DNA of 64,000 nucleotides from an uncultured Alphaproteobacteria bacterium (GCA_902590695.1 CACIXR010000008.1:1-64000); one strand, 5' to 3'. Shown: positions 50,449 to 61,271, counted from the first letter of the stretch. The notes: generated by a model from the sequence alone, not told the origin. A program made the numbers and translations.

Positions 50449-51527
50449 AATAATTTTTTGTAAGTTAATTTATAGTTAATTAGTAATTCTGCACCTAATA
50501 AATAAAATAAAACCAAACCCTGAAATATAAAACCTACTGCTGAAGGTATTTGTAAAAATAATTGTGCATCTTCAGCACCAAGATAGGTAAGAGCGATAAC
50601 TAAAGAAGCAAAAATAATACCAATTGGGTGAAGTCTGCCTAAGAAAGCGACTATTATTGCAGTAAATCCATAATTTGGAGAAATATCTCTGTATAATAAT
50701 CCAATTGGACCAGATACTTCAGCTAAACCTGCAATACCTGCAAAAGCACCACAAATTGCAAAAGCAAACAAAACTAAAGTTGTTTGATTAAAACCAGCAT
50801 ATCTTGCAGCTTTGGGGCTATAACCAGATACTTTTAATTGAAAGCCAAAAATAGTTTTTGAAAATATAAACCAAGATACAAAAATTAAAAATAGCGTTAT
50901 AATTAATCCAAAGTGCACCCTTAAACCATCAAATAATAAGGGCATTCGTCCAGACTCACTAAATGGTCTTGATTTAGGAAAGCTATAACCAAATGGATCT
51001 TTCCAAGGTCCCACTACTAAATAATCTAAAATAAATAAAGCAACATAAACTAACATTAAACTTGTTAAAATTTCATTTGTATTAAATTTTGTTTTTAAAA
51101 TAGCTGGTATTAAACCCCACAATGCTCCTCCAATTGCTCCAGCAAAAATCATAAATGGTAACAACCAGAAAGCATTTGTATCATGAAATAATATTCCAAT
51201 ACCTCCACCGAAAATTGCACCCATGGTAAGTTGTCCTTCAGCTCCAATATTATAAATATTGTTCTTAAAACAAAATGAGAGACCAATTGCAATTAAAGCT
51301 AAAGGAGTTGCTTTTACAAATAATTCAGAAATACCGTATGTTGAAGAAATAGGTGAAATAAAAAACGTATACAATGCATAAACTGGATCAAAACCAAGAA
51401 GAACAAAAATAATTGAACCTGTAATTAAAGTTAAAATAATAGAAATTATGGGAACAAAAAAATTCATTAGACCCGAACTCTGTGAGCGAAAAACTATAGA
51501 AGGAAATAAACTATTCATTTTTTCCAC
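50445..51527 (-). CDS. ABC transporter permease (nucleoside/BMP type)
   Basis: PLALIAIGLSFCFKNNIYNIGAEGQLTMGAIFGG; NEILTSLMLVYVALFILDYLV. Confidence 0.92.
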   Translation of the reverse strand: MEKMNSLFPSIVFRSQSSGLMNFFVPIISIILTLITGSIIFVLLGFDPVYALYTFFISPISSTYGISELFVKATPLALIAIGLSFCFKNNIYNIGAEGQLTMGAIFGGGIGILFHDTNAFWLLPFMIFAGAIGGALWGLIPAILKTKFNTNEILTSLMLVYVALFILDYLVVGPWKDPFGYSFPKSRPFSESGRMPLLFDGLRVHFGLIITLFLIFVSWFIFSKTIFGFQLKVSGYSPKAARYAGFNQTTLVLFAFAICGAFAGIAGLAEVSGPIGLLYRDISPNYGFTAIIVAFLGRLHPIGIIFASLVIALTYLGAEDAQLFLQIPSAVGFIFQGLVLFYLLGAELLINYKLTYKKLL

Positions 51528-53016
51528 CCATCAATAATCCTAATTTTTCTATTTCTACTTCACTAGTTTTAAAAGGTTTAGATAAATTACCATCATAAAT
51601 AACAGATATTTTATGAGTAATTTCAATCAATTCATCTAAATCTTGAGAAATAACAATTATAGATGTTCCATTTTGAGATAATTCTATCAAAGATTCTCTT
51701 ATAGAATGCTCTGCACCAGCATCTATCCCCCAAGTTGGATGTGAAATAATTAATATTTTTGGCTTGGATGATATTTCTCTACCAATGACGTATTTTTGTA
51801 AATTTCCTCCAGATAAACTTGATGCTTTTGCATCATTCCCTGGAGTAATAACTTTAAAATCATTAATTACATTATTGGCAAAATCATCAACGTTATTTTT
51901 CAATATTATACCATTTTTAATAAAATTATTTTCTGGAAATTGACTTAAAAGAATATTTTCAGATAAACTTAACTCTGGTACTGCACTATGACCTAATCTA
52001 TTTTCGGGAACAAAAGAAATGGATAAATCTCTTCTTTTTTGTGGTCCGTACTTTTCAATTTTTTTACTATCAAACGTAATTGATCCAGATTTAATATTTA
52101 TATTTTCTCCTGTTAAAATATCCATTAATTCTGATTGTCCATTACCAGCAACACCAGCAATGCCATAAATTTCACCAACTCTAACTTGAAAAGAAATATT
52201 TTTAAGGTCTGTTAAAAATGGATCATTAAAATCACATGAAATATTTTTTACTTCAAAGTTAACTTCATCATTTATATGCCCATAATTAGTTTTTAAATCA
52301 TCTAATTTTTGTCCTAGCATTTTTGTTGCCAGTGTTTTTGCTGTTTGATTGGAAGTGCTTGAAGTGTCTATAATTTCACCACTTCTCATTATTGTAACTG
52401 TATCACATATTGATATTACTTCTTCGAGTTTATGAGTGATATATAATATCGTACGACCTTCTTTGACGAGTGCATTTAATGTTACAAACAAACTTTCAAC
52501 TTCTTGTGGTGTTAAGACTGAAGTTGGTTCATCCATAATAAGTATCTGAGGGTCTTGTAATAAAATTCTTACAATTTCTACACGCTGCTTTTCTCCAGCT
52601 GATAATGCAGTAATTGGAGCATCTAAATCCAATGGAAGATTATATCTAGAGCTAATATTTTGTAGCTTATTTTCTAAATCTGAATAAGACATCTTTTCAT
52701 CAATTCCTAAAATTAAATTTTCTTTTACTGATAATGAATCAAATAAAGAAAAATGCTGAAATACCATTCCTATTCCTTGCTTCCTTGCTTCAGCTGGTGA
52801 ATTAACTTTAAAATCCTTATTATTTAATTTAATATTTCCTTCATCTGGCTCTAGGAGACCATATAGAATTTTTACCAAAGTAGATTTCCCTGCTCCATTT
52901 TCTCCTAAAATTGCATGAACTGCATTTTTTTTAATATCAAAAGTAACCTTTTTGTTAGCCATTACTCTTGGAAAAGATTTTGTAATATTTTCTATATTTA
53001 AAATTGTATCACTCAT
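51511..53016 (-). CDS. ABC transporter ATP-binding protein (two ABC domains, nucleoside/BMP type)
   Basis: ILGENGAGKSTLVKILYGLLEPDEG; LSAGEKQRVEIVRILLQDPQILIMDEPTSVLTP; second domain GVAGNGQSELMDILTGE, LSGGNLQKYVIGREI. Confidence 0.95.
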   Translation of the reverse strand: MSDTILNIENITKSFPRVMANKKVTFDIKKNAVHAILGENGAGKSTLVKILYGLLEPDEGNIKLNNKDFKVNSPAEARKQGIGMVFQHFSLFDSLSVKENLILGIDEKMSYSDLENKLQNISSRYNLPLDLDAPITALSAGEKQRVEIVRILLQDPQILIMDEPTSVLTPQEVESLFVTLNALVKEGRTILYITHKLEEVISICDTVTIMRSGEIIDTSSTSNQTAKTLATKMLGQKLDDLKTNYGHINDEVNFEVKNISCDFNDPFLTDLKNISFQVRVGEIYGIAGVAGNGQSELMDILTGENINIKSGSITFDSKKIEKYGPQKRRDLSISFVPENRLGHSAVPELSLSENILLSQFPENNFIKNGIILKNNVDDFANNVINDFKVITPGNDAKASSLSGGNLQKYVIGREISSKPKILIISHPTWGIDAGAEHSIRESLIELSQNGTSIIVISQDLDELIEITHKISVIYDGNLSKPFKTSEVEIEKLGLLMGGKNE

Positions 53017-53503
53017 ATTTTAATTCAAATATTTCCGATTGTTCAAAATTATAAATATCAATATTATTATCAGCATCTTTTTTATCAATGGTAATATATT
53101 TTTCATTATCAAGAGATATTAGAGGAAAATGCCATACTTTGGGATTAAAATTTATACCATCACCACCACTTACTTTAAATATTTCGATTAAATCAATTTT
53201 AGGTTTGTCTCCTATTGGCGCAACTAAAACTAAAAAGCCCGTAGAATTAAATGGAAGAAAAACTTGAGAGCTGAAGGGGTGATTTTCTAACATGTTAATT
53301 TTTAATGGAAAGTTTCTTTTCTTTGCATGAAAAATATTTAATCTAGGTCTTTTGTCATCACCAATTATTTGAATATTTGCTAAATCAAAAAAACTATCGG
53401 TTGTATTTTTATTAATACTTTCATAATTTTTATTAGAAGTTGTAATTAAATCACCATAATTTTTGAAATTCTCTTTACTAATATTCTTTATCTTATAGTT
53501 CAC
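53009..53503 (-). CDS. allA: ureidoglycolate lyase
   Basis: PLKINMLENHPFSSQVFLPFNSTGFLVLVAPIGDKP; GDGINFNPKVWHFPLISLD. Confidence 0.88.
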   Translation of the reverse strand: MNYKIKNISKENFKNYGDLITTSNKNYESINKNTTDSFFDLANIQIIGDDKRPRLNIFHAKKRNFPLKINMLENHPFSSQVFLPFNSTGFLVLVAPIGDKPKIDLIEIFKVSGGDGINFNPKVWHFPLISLDNEKYITIDKKDADNNIDIYNFEQSEIFELKYE

Positions 53504-54477
53504 AAAAACTTTCCAATTGCTCTAATCCGTGAAATACCCCCGTCAGGATGAATATTTAACTTCAAGTAATTTATTTTTTTAATGTGTTTAGTTAAATTAA
53601 TTTTTAATGATGAATTAGGTTTGAGATTTTTATTTTTTATTAAATATTCCCAATTTTTACTTTCATTTATTAATTTGCTTACATTTATATTTTTTATTGA
53701 ATAAAAACCTTGTACTGAGCAATGGGACGGGTAATTACCTTTAAAAAAATGAGTTTCAATATTAAATTTTTCAATTAAACCAGATTTTCCAAGTTTAATT
53801 ACAACCCAGTCATATCCTGATCCTCTTCTTCTTTTAGTTTCCCAGCCATTACCCATATTTTTTGATTTAAATGGAAGTAACAAATTTTCTGCCCTGCCAA
53901 AATGTTCATCACTACATGCAACAATTTTTGATCCATTAAGGACACTTAATAAATCAAATTTTTTATTTGGAAATTTTAATTTTGATATATCTAGATTTCC
54001 TAGTAATTTTAATCTTGCAACACCTCCATCTGGATAAATATTTAATCTTATAAAATTAAAAACTTTATTATTCTGTTTAGTTTTAAAACCATGGAGATAA
54101 TTTGGTTTAAGTTTTTTTTTTGATAAAATGTTTACCCAATTAAATTTATTTTTTTCAAAATAACAAGCATCAATGCTGGCGTATTCAGGTTGATTACCAT
54201 TAAAATAGCTTGTGTCTATTTCAGCAAAATTAATTTTACCAGGAAGGCCTAATTTAATAGTAACATAATCATTTCCTTTAATTCTTTTTCTTCTTGTTTC
54301 CCATCCATCCATCCACTTTCCTTTTTTATCATATACTCCTTCTTTAAAAATTGGCTGTTCCTCTTTAAGCAATCTGGATGCTGATCCAAAAAATTGATCA
54401 GAAAATCTATGAATTTTTGTACCCAAAACCTTACTACATAAGTTTATATAATTTTTTTGAATGTATTTCTTATTCAT
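53500..54477 (-). CDS. alc: allantoicase
   Basis: Duplicated allantoicase repeat: DQFFGSASRLL...GWETRRKRIKGNDYVTIKLGLPG and DEHFGRAENLL...GWETKRRRGSGYDWVVIKLGKSG. Confidence 0.95.
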   Translation of the reverse strand: MNKKYIQKNYINLCSKVLGTKIHRFSDQFFGSASRLLKEEQPIFKEGVYDKKGKWMDGWETRRKRIKGNDYVTIKLGLPGKINFAEIDTSYFNGNQPEYASIDACYFEKNKFNWVNILSKKKLKPNYLHGFKTKQNNKVFNFIRLNIYPDGGVARLKLLGNLDISKLKFPNKKFDLLSVLNGSKIVACSDEHFGRAENLLLPFKSKNMGNGWETKRRRGSGYDWVVIKLGKSGLIEKFNIETHFFKGNYPSHCSVQGFYSIKNINVSKLINESKNWEYLIKNKNLKPNSSLKINLTKHIKKINYLKLNIHPDGGISRIRAIGKFL

Positions 54478-54979
54478 TAATTAATTCTGTTAATCTTAAT
54501 TTAGCAATTTCTTTTACTTGCGCTATTGAAGATTTTATCTCTAAGTTTATGTCATTATTATCTAATCTACTTTTAAACTCTGTTATAATTTCATTCTTAT
54601 TTTTATTTCTAACTGCAAAAATAAATGGAATATTAAATTTATTTTTAAATCTTGAATTTAAGTCATTAAATAAGTTAAATTCTTCTTCTGAACAATCTTT
54701 TAAACCAGATCTAGTTTGTTCTTCATCAGATAATTCAGACAAACCTTTATTTATTTTTATTTTATCAGCTAGATCAGGATGTTTTTTAATTATGTTTATT
54801 TTAGTTTCTTCATCTAAGTTATCAAATAATTCTAAAAACACTAATATCATTTCTTTTTTATCTTTAAATGGTCGCTTTTTATCAGCATGTTCAGTTATAA
54901 ATTTAGATTCTTCATAAATATTTTTAAAAGAATCAATAAACTTTTCAGAATTATAATTATTTATATCTTTAATTTTCAT
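54470..54979 (-). CDS. uraD: OHCU decarboxylase
   Basis: IIKKHPDLADKIKINKGLSELSDEEQTRSGL; KFNIPFIFAVRNKNKNEI; start at inner MKIKDINNYN. Confidence 0.9.
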   Translation of the reverse strand: MKIKDINNYNSEKFIDSFKNIYEESKFITEHADKKRPFKDKKEMILVFLELFDNLDEETKINIIKKHPDLADKIKINKGLSELSDEEQTRSGLKDCSEEEFNLFNDLNSRFKNKFNIPFIFAVRNKNKNEIITEFKSRLDNNDINLEIKSSIAQVKEIAKLRLTELINE

Positions 54980-55880
54980 CACTAAAATTTTCATACCAAT
55001 GATTGGCAATTTCCTCTCTTTTACAAATCCAAATGTCATGATAACCAGAAATATAATTCAAAAATTTTACCAAAGACATAAATCTTCCTGGCCTTGCTAT
55101 TAATCGACAATGTAAACCCACACTCATCATTTTAGGTTTATTGAACTCATTTGCTTCTCTGTATAATGTATCAAATGAGTTTTTTAAGTAATTATAAAAA
55201 TCTTCACCTGTGTTAAAACCTTGTAAGGTAGAGAATCTCATATCATTATTATCTAGGGTGTATGGAATAATAAGATGTTTTTTATTTTTTACTTTTATCC
55301 AGTAGGGTAAATCATCAGCATATGAGTCACTATCGTAAATAATATTTGTATTTTCTAAAATTATATTTCTTGTATTTGGACTTGTTCTACCAGTATACCA
55401 ACCAAAAGGAAAATATCCAAAAATATCCTTAATAATGTTGTTACATTTTATAGTATGTTCTTTTTCAACCTCCTCAGTTATATTTTGATAGTCTATCCAT
55501 CTATAACCATGGCTAGCTACTTCATACTTTGATTTAATTATTTGTTCACAAACATCAGGATTTTTTTCTAAAGCCATACCAACACCAAATATTGTTAAAG
55601 GTAATTTTCTTTTTTCAAACTCATTATGTATTCTCCAAAAACCTCTTCTTGAGCCATATTCATAAATTGATTCCATATTCATATTTCTGGCACCAATTAT
55701 TTGCTTTGCATTAATTATTTCTGATAAAAAAGTTTCTGATCCTTCATCGCCATTCATTATTGAATTCTCAGCACCTTCCTCATAATTTAGAACAAATTGA
55801 AGAGCGAGTTTTGATTTATTAGGCCAATAAAAATTAGAGTCATTATTTCCGTAACCTATATAATTTCTGTCGTCTTTCAT
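54969..55880 (-). CDS. puuE: allantoinase PuuE (polysaccharide-deacetylase fold)
   Basis: NYIGYG...WPNKSKLALQFVLNYEEGAENSIMNGDEGSETFLSE; EVASHGYRWIDYQ; GWYTGRTSPNTR. Confidence 0.95.
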   Translation of the reverse strand: MKDDRNYIGYGNNDSNFYWPNKSKLALQFVLNYEEGAENSIMNGDEGSETFLSEIINAKQIIGARNMNMESIYEYGSRRGFWRIHNEFEKRKLPLTIFGVGMALEKNPDVCEQIIKSKYEVASHGYRWIDYQNITEEVEKEHTIKCNNIIKDIFGYFPFGWYTGRTSPNTRNIILENTNIIYDSDSYADDLPYWIKVKNKKHLIIPYTLDNNDMRFSTLQGFNTGEDFYNYLKNSFDTLYREANEFNKPKMMSVGLHCRLIARPGRFMSLVKFLNYISGYHDIWICKREEIANHWYENFSDEN

Positions 55881-55897
55881 AAAAATGCTTGATTTAA

Positions 55898-55911
55898 TAT
55901 TTAGTTAAATA
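55898..55911. promoter_or_regulatory. candidate operator-like inverted repeat in the divergent purine-catabolism promoter
   Basis: TATTTA-GT-TAAATA: perfect 6-bp arms in the 52-bp gap between puuE and uraH; AT-rich so chance is possible. Confidence 0.35.
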
Positions 55912-55932
55912 CTGTATAAACGAATAAGTATT

Positions 55933-56286
55933 ATGTCTAAAGGATATTTAACTACTCATGTTTTGGATACCTATAATGGTAAGCCTGGTTCTGGCATAAA
56001 AGGGTCTCTTTTCAAAATTGATGGTGAAAATAAAGTTAAAATTTCAAATTTCACTCTCAATGAAGATGGCAGGTGTGATGAACCTATATTAGGTAAAGAG
56101 AATTTTATTCTTGGAAAATATGAGTTATTATTTCTTTGCGGGAGTTATTTTAAGGAATTTACAAATCTTCATGAACCATTCTTTCTTGATGACGTAATAA
56201 TTAGATTTGGAATTAACAAAGAAGAGCACTACCATGTTCCTCTTCTTATTACCCCGTGGAGTTATTCAACATATAGAGGAAGCTAG
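55933..56286 (+). CDS. uraH: 5-hydroxyisourate hydrolase
   Basis: LTTHVLDTYNGKPGSGIKGSL; C-terminal YRGS; HYHVPLLITPWSYSTYRGS. Confidence 0.96.
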   Translation: MSKGYLTTHVLDTYNGKPGSGIKGSLFKIDGENKVKISNFTLNEDGRCDEPILGKENFILGKYELLFLCGSYFKEFTNLHEPFFLDDVIIRFGINKEEHYHVPLLITPWSYSTYRGS

Positions 56287-57701
56287 TGTCTAGAGCGCAT
56301 ATCGATTTTCTTCTTAATGAAGAAAAAATATCTATCAAAGATTTAGACACAAATACAACAGCACTTAATTATCTTCGTCATAATCATGAGCTAACTGGAA
56401 CAAAAGAAGGTTGTGCATCTGGTGATTGTGGAGCATGTACTGCAGTTGTAGGAGAATTAAAAGAAAATAAAATTTCTTATAAAAGTATTAACACTTGTAT
56501 TACTTTTTTGTATTCTCTGCATGGTAAGCAATTAATAACAGTTGAGCATATACAAAAAAATAAACTTCATCCTGTTCAACAATCAATGATTGATAGTGAC
56601 GGATCTCAATGTGGTTTTTGTACACCAGGCATTATCATGTCAATGTACAATATGTATGAAAATAAAATAAAACCAACAGAAGAAAATATTGATAAATTTC
56701 TTTCTGGAAATTTATGTAGATGTACAGGTTATCTTCCAATTAAAAAAGCAATTAAGAATATGTATAGTTATAAAAGTGATAAGTTTTCAAATAGTAAAGT
56801 TATTAGATTATTAAAATCAATTAAGAAAACTGATACTGTTATTAAAAAAGATGGTTCTAAGTTTTTCATCCATTATAATTTAAATTCTCTAATAAAAGAC
56901 TATCAAAAGATTAGTGATGGACATTTACTAGTTGGGGGTACAGATCTAGCTCTTGAAGTAACAAAAAAAAGGAAAGATTTAAAAAATATTTTTTATTTAG
57001 GCTCAAATAAAGATTTAAATTATATTAAAAATAAAAACAACAATTTACACATTGGGTCTGCTACTCCCATAAATGATATTTTACCAATTTTAGAAAATAT
57101 TTATCCAACATTTGCTAAAATGTTTGAAAGATACGGATCTGAGCAAATAAGAAATACTGCATCTCTTGGAGGTAACATTGGAAGCGCATCTCCAATAGGT
57201 GATAGTTTGCCTGTATTAATTGCACTCAATAGTAAAATTATAATTCAAGGAAAAGTTAAAAAAACTTTATTATTGGATAATTATTTTCTAAGTTATCGAA
57301 AAACAAAATTGAAGCCTAATGAAATAATTACAGAAATTATAATACCCATCTATAAAAAAAATATTCTTAAATGTTATAAAATTTCAAAAAGAATTGATGA
57401 TGATATAAGCTCTGTTTTCATGGCTATAAATGCTAGAATTGAAAAAAATATTATTAAAGAAATAAAAATTGTATGTGGAGGTTTGGCAGAAACTCCAAAA
57501 ATAGCTGAAAAAGCTCAAAAATTTTTATTAAATAAAATATTTAATGAAGAAAATATTAATGAAGCAAAGAAAATTATAAAAAAAGAATTTGACCCAATAG
57601 ATGATATGAGAGCGTCAAAAAATTATAGAACTAAAATTAGTCAAAACCTTTTAGAGAGGTTTTTAAATGAAAATAAAAAAATTAAATCAACGTTATATTA
57701 A
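56286..57701 (+). CDS. xdhA: xanthine dehydrogenase small subunit (2Fe-2S + FAD)
   Basis: GTG start; GTKEGCASGDCGACTAVVGE; CGFCTPGIIMSMYNMY; NLCRCTGYLPI; RNTASLGGNIGSASPIGD. Confidence 0.96.
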   Translation: MSRAHIDFLLNEEKISIKDLDTNTTALNYLRHNHELTGTKEGCASGDCGACTAVVGELKENKISYKSINTCITFLYSLHGKQLITVEHIQKNKLHPVQQSMIDSDGSQCGFCTPGIIMSMYNMYENKIKPTEENIDKFLSGNLCRCTGYLPIKKAIKNMYSYKSDKFSNSKVIRLLKSIKKTDTVIKKDGSKFFIHYNLNSLIKDYQKISDGHLLVGGTDLALEVTKKRKDLKNIFYLGSNKDLNYIKNKNNNLHIGSATPINDILPILENIYPTFAKMFERYGSEQIRNTASLGGNIGSASPIGDSLPVLIALNSKIIIQGKVKKTLLLDNYFLSYRKTKLKPNEIITEIIIPIYKKNILKCYKISKRIDDDISSVFMAINARIEKNIIKEIKIVCGGLAETPKIAEKAQKFLLNKIFNEENINEAKKIIKKEFDPIDDMRASKNYRTKISQNLLERFLNENKKIKSTLY

Positions 57702-59974
57702 TGGATAAAATATTTACAAAAAATATTGAACATGAAAGTGCAATAAAACATGTTACTGGAAAAGCAATTTATACTGATGATATATCAGAGCCTAAAAATT
57801 TACTTCACGCAGTAATTGGATACAGTAATTGTAGTAAGGGAGTAATAAAAAAAATTGATTATAAAGATGTTTTATCTTCAGAAGGTGTAGTAGACATTAT
57901 AACTGAAAAAGATATTGAAGGCATAAATGATGTTGGGCCAATATTTAAAGGGGATAAAATATTTACTTCAAAAAATATAGAATACTATGGGCAACCAATT
58001 TTTGCAGTTATAGCAAAATCTAATAATTTAGCAAAAAAAGCTGCATTAAAAGTAAAAATAGACTTAAAAATATCTAAACCAATCGTTTCAATTGAAGAAG
58101 CATTAAAGAAAAAATCATTTGTTTTAAAACCGAAGTATCTAACTAGAGGAAATATAAAAAATGGATTTAAAAGATCTGACAACTTTTTAAAAGGTAAATT
58201 GTATTCAGGGGGGCAAGACCATTTCTATTTAGAAGGTCAAATTGCAATGACTATTCCTCAAGAAGATAATAATTTTTTAGTATATTCTTCAACACAACAT
58301 CCATCAGAAACACAGCAAATTATTGGTAAGGTACTAAAACAAAATTACAATAGTATCCATGTGATAGTAAGAAGAATTGGTGGTGGTTTTGGTGGAAAAG
58401 AAACACAATCTTTTTTATTTGCAGCCATTACAAGCATTGCAGCAAAAAAGTTATCTAAACCTGTAAAACTAAGAGTCGATAGAGATGATGATATGATCAT
58501 GACTGGAAAAAGGCATGATTTTTTATTTGATTATGAAGTAGGTTTTAATAATAATGGCGAAATACTTGCTCTAAAATTAATGATGGCTTCGAGATGTGGT
58601 GTCTCTCCAGATTTATCAGGAGCTATAAATGATAGAGCCATTTATCATATCGATAATGCATACTATATACCAAATATAGAAATTAATTCGTATAGATGTA
58701 AAACAAATACTGTTTCTAATACTGCTTTTCGCGGATTTGGTGGCCCTCAAGGAATGTTTTGTATTGAAAATATAATTGAAAATATTTCTCAAAAATTAAA
58801 ACTAGAAGCAAGTGAAATAAGAAAAATTAATTTTTATAAAGATAAAATTAAAAATACTACTCATTATGGGATGAGAATTACTGACAATGTGATTGAAGAT
58901 ATTTTTAATAAACTAATTAAGAAATCTAATTACAATAAAAGAAAAGCAGAAATTAATAATTTTAATAAAAAAAATAAAGTTCTAAAAAAAGGAATAGCAA
59001 TAACACCTGTAAAGTTTGGAATATCATTTACAACTACTCATTTAAACCAAGGTGGTGCCTTAGTTCATATCTACACTGATGGATCCATTCATTTAAATCA
59101 TGGAGGAATTGAAATGGGTCAAGGATTAATGACGAAACTTGCTTTAGTGGCTTCAAATGAATTTGGCCTTAATTACGAAAATATAAAAATCTCTTCAACG
59201 GATACAGAAAAAGTGCCTAACACATCAGCAAGTGCAGCATCAGCTACAACTGATATAAATGGGGCAGCAATTGTTAATGCTATAAATAATATCAAATCAG
59301 GTCTAAATGAATTTATTTATGATTATTTTAAAACAAATAGCAAAATAAATTATGAAAATAATTTTGTTTATTTTGATAAAAGAAAAATATCTTTTAAAGA
59401 ATTGATAAATACTGCTTACTTAAATAGAATTCCATTATCATCTTCAGGTTTCTATAAAACTGGCAAAATTAATGTGAATACAAAAACACTTCAAGGAAGG
59501 CCGTTCTTGTATTTTACTTATGGCGCAGCGGTAACAGAAGTAATCATTGATAAATTAACTGGTGAAAATAAAATACTTCAAGTAGATATAATTCATGATG
59601 TTGGCAATTCTATAAATAAGAGAATTGATAAAGGGCAAATTGAGGGTGGCTATATTCAAGGATTAGGTTGGCTCACAACTGAAGAAGTATCTTGGAAATC
59701 AAATGGAGTTCTAACAACTCATAGTCCTTCTACTTACAAAATACCTACTGCTGGTGAAACACCTTTTAATTTTAATGTTGAAATATATGATCGTGGTTTT
59801 AATAAAGAAAAGGTTATTAATCGCTCTAAAGCGGTTGGAGAGCCACCATTTATGCTAGCAATTTCAAGTTTTATTGCATTAAAGGACGCAGTATATAATG
59901 CCAATAAAGGAAAAAATTCTGAAAACTTAATTGCACCTGCTACTGCTGAAAATATATTAAAAAGTTTGAATTAA
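57701..59974 (+). CDS. xdhB: xanthine dehydrogenase molybdopterin-binding subunit
   Basis: HVTGKAIYTDDI; RRIGGGFGGKETQ; TAFRGFGGPQGMFCIE; KAVGEPPFMLAIS. Confidence 0.97.
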   Translation: MDKIFTKNIEHESAIKHVTGKAIYTDDISEPKNLLHAVIGYSNCSKGVIKKIDYKDVLSSEGVVDIITEKDIEGINDVGPIFKGDKIFTSKNIEYYGQPIFAVIAKSNNLAKKAALKVKIDLKISKPIVSIEEALKKKSFVLKPKYLTRGNIKNGFKRSDNFLKGKLYSGGQDHFYLEGQIAMTIPQEDNNFLVYSSTQHPSETQQIIGKVLKQNYNSIHVIVRRIGGGFGGKETQSFLFAAITSIAAKKLSKPVKLRVDRDDDMIMTGKRHDFLFDYEVGFNNNGEILALKLMMASRCGVSPDLSGAINDRAIYHIDNAYYIPNIEINSYRCKTNTVSNTAFRGFGGPQGMFCIENIIENISQKLKLEASEIRKINFYKDKIKNTTHYGMRITDNVIEDIFNKLIKKSNYNKRKAEINNFNKKNKVLKKGIAITPVKFGISFTTTHLNQGGALVHIYTDGSIHLNHGGIEMGQGLMTKLALVASNEFGLNYENIKISSTDTEKVPNTSASAASATTDINGAAIVNAINNIKSGLNEFIYDYFKTNSKINYENNFVYFDKRKISFKELINTAYLNRIPLSSSGFYKTGKINVNTKTLQGRPFLYFTYGAAVTEVIIDKLTGENKILQVDIIHDVGNSINKRIDKGQIEGGYIQGLGWLTTEEVSWKSNGVLTTHSPSTYKIPTAGETPFNFNVEIYDRGFNKEKVINRSKAVGEPPFMLAISSFIALKDAVYNANKGKNSENLIAPATAENILKSLN

Positions 59975-59975
59975 A

Positions 59976-60806
59976 ATGTATCTTAAAAAATTAAGTAAAA
60001 ATATAAATTTTAATAGTAAAATAGTTAAGGCTAAAATTATTGAAGTTAAAGGATCATCGCCCAATAGTTTAGATGACATTATATTAATCTCAACTGATAC
60101 TATCTTTGGAACTATCGGTGGCGGAAACTTAGAATATTTAGTTATCGATGAAGCGAGAAAATTAATTGATAATAATATAGCAAATAAATTAATGAATATT
60201 CCGCTTGGGCCAGGAATTGGACAATGTTGTGGTGGATACGTACAAGTTAAATTAAGCTTACATAATAATTCCAAAGATGCACTTAAAAATGAATATGTTG
60301 TTAATAATATTAAATCTAACTTATATATCTTTGGAGCAGGACATATTGGTCAAGCGTTAATTTCTAAATTAGAAAATATTAATTTTAATACTTTTATAAT
60401 TGATTCAAGAGAAGATTATTTAAAAATGACAAATATCAAAGATGTAAATTATTTACTTTCGAAAAAACCTTGGGAGATTGTATCAAAACTAGAAGACAAT
60501 TCTTATTTTATAGTCTTAACTCATAGTCACGATTATGACTTAAAAATATTAAATGAAATTTTGAAAAAAAATAATACTTTTGTTGGTCTAATTGGATCTC
60601 TTACTAAGAAAAAAAGGTTTTATAAAAGATTGATTGATAATGGTCACAACAAATCAATAGTTGAGAAAATTGAGTGTCCGATTGGAATTGATATTGGCAA
60701 CTCAAAAGATCCGAATGAAATAGCTTTCTCAATAATTACAAGAATAATATCTATAAAAAATAAATTAAAACATTTATCAAATAATAAAATTAAAGAAGTT
60801 ATATGA
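59976..60806 (+). CDS. xdhC: xanthine dehydrogenase accessory protein XdhC
   Basis: FGTIGGGNLEYLVIDEAR; GPGIGQCCGGYVQVKL; LYIFGAGHIGQALISKL; CPIGIDIGNSKDPNEIAFSI. Confidence 0.95.
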   Translation: MYLKKLSKNINFNSKIVKAKIIEVKGSSPNSLDDIILISTDTIFGTIGGGNLEYLVIDEARKLIDNNIANKLMNIPLGPGIGQCCGGYVQVKLSLHNNSKDALKNEYVVNNIKSNLYIFGAGHIGQALISKLENINFNTFIIDSREDYLKMTNIKDVNYLLSKKPWEIVSKLEDNSYFIVLTHSHDYDLKILNEILKKNNTFVGLIGSLTKKKRFYKRLIDNGHNKSIVEKIECPIGIDIGNSKDPNEIAFSIITRIISIKNKLKHLSNNKIKEVI

Positions 60807-61270
60807 CAAACATAGATTTTATGAAAAGAGCTATTTTACTTTCAATTGATAATATCAAAAATAATGGAGGCCCTTTTGGATGCGTAATTGTAAAAGAAAA
60901 TGAAATTATTGCAGAGGGAGTAAATAGAGTAACATTTAACAATGATCCTACTGCTCACGCTGAAATTGTTGCTATTAGAAATGCATGTCAAAAATTAAAT
61001 ACCTTTAACTTAGATGGTTGTGAATTGTATTCCAGTTGCGAACCATGTCCTATGTGCTTGAGTGCGATATATTGGTCACATATAGACAAAGTATATTATG
61101 GTAATTCTAGAGAAGATGCTGCAAAAATTAAATTTGATGATAAGTTTATTTATGATGAACTATCAGTAGAAATGAAAGAGAGAAAAATTCCTATCAGTCA
61201 AATATCACGTGATGAGGCAATAAAAGCATTTAATATTTGGGAAAAAGAAGAAAATAAAATAAGATATTAA
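60803..61270 (+). CDS. guaD: guanine deaminase (CDA-fold)
   Basis: GGPFGCVIVKENEIIAEG; PTAHAEIVAIRNACQKL; SSCEPCPMCLSAIYWS; purine operon context. Confidence 0.9.
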   Translation: MTNIDFMKRAILLSIDNIKNNGGPFGCVIVKENEIIAEGVNRVTFNNDPTAHAEIVAIRNACQKLNTFNLDGCELYSSCEPCPMCLSAIYWSHIDKVYYGNSREDAAKIKFDDKFIYDELSVEMKERKIPISQISRDEAIKAFNIWEKEENKIRY

Positions 61271-61271
61271 A

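Noticed and set aside
54378-54917. 179-aa + strand ORF opposite alc/uraD
   Set aside because: Antisense to confident OHCU decarboxylase; Leu/Ser/Phe-rich shadow translation
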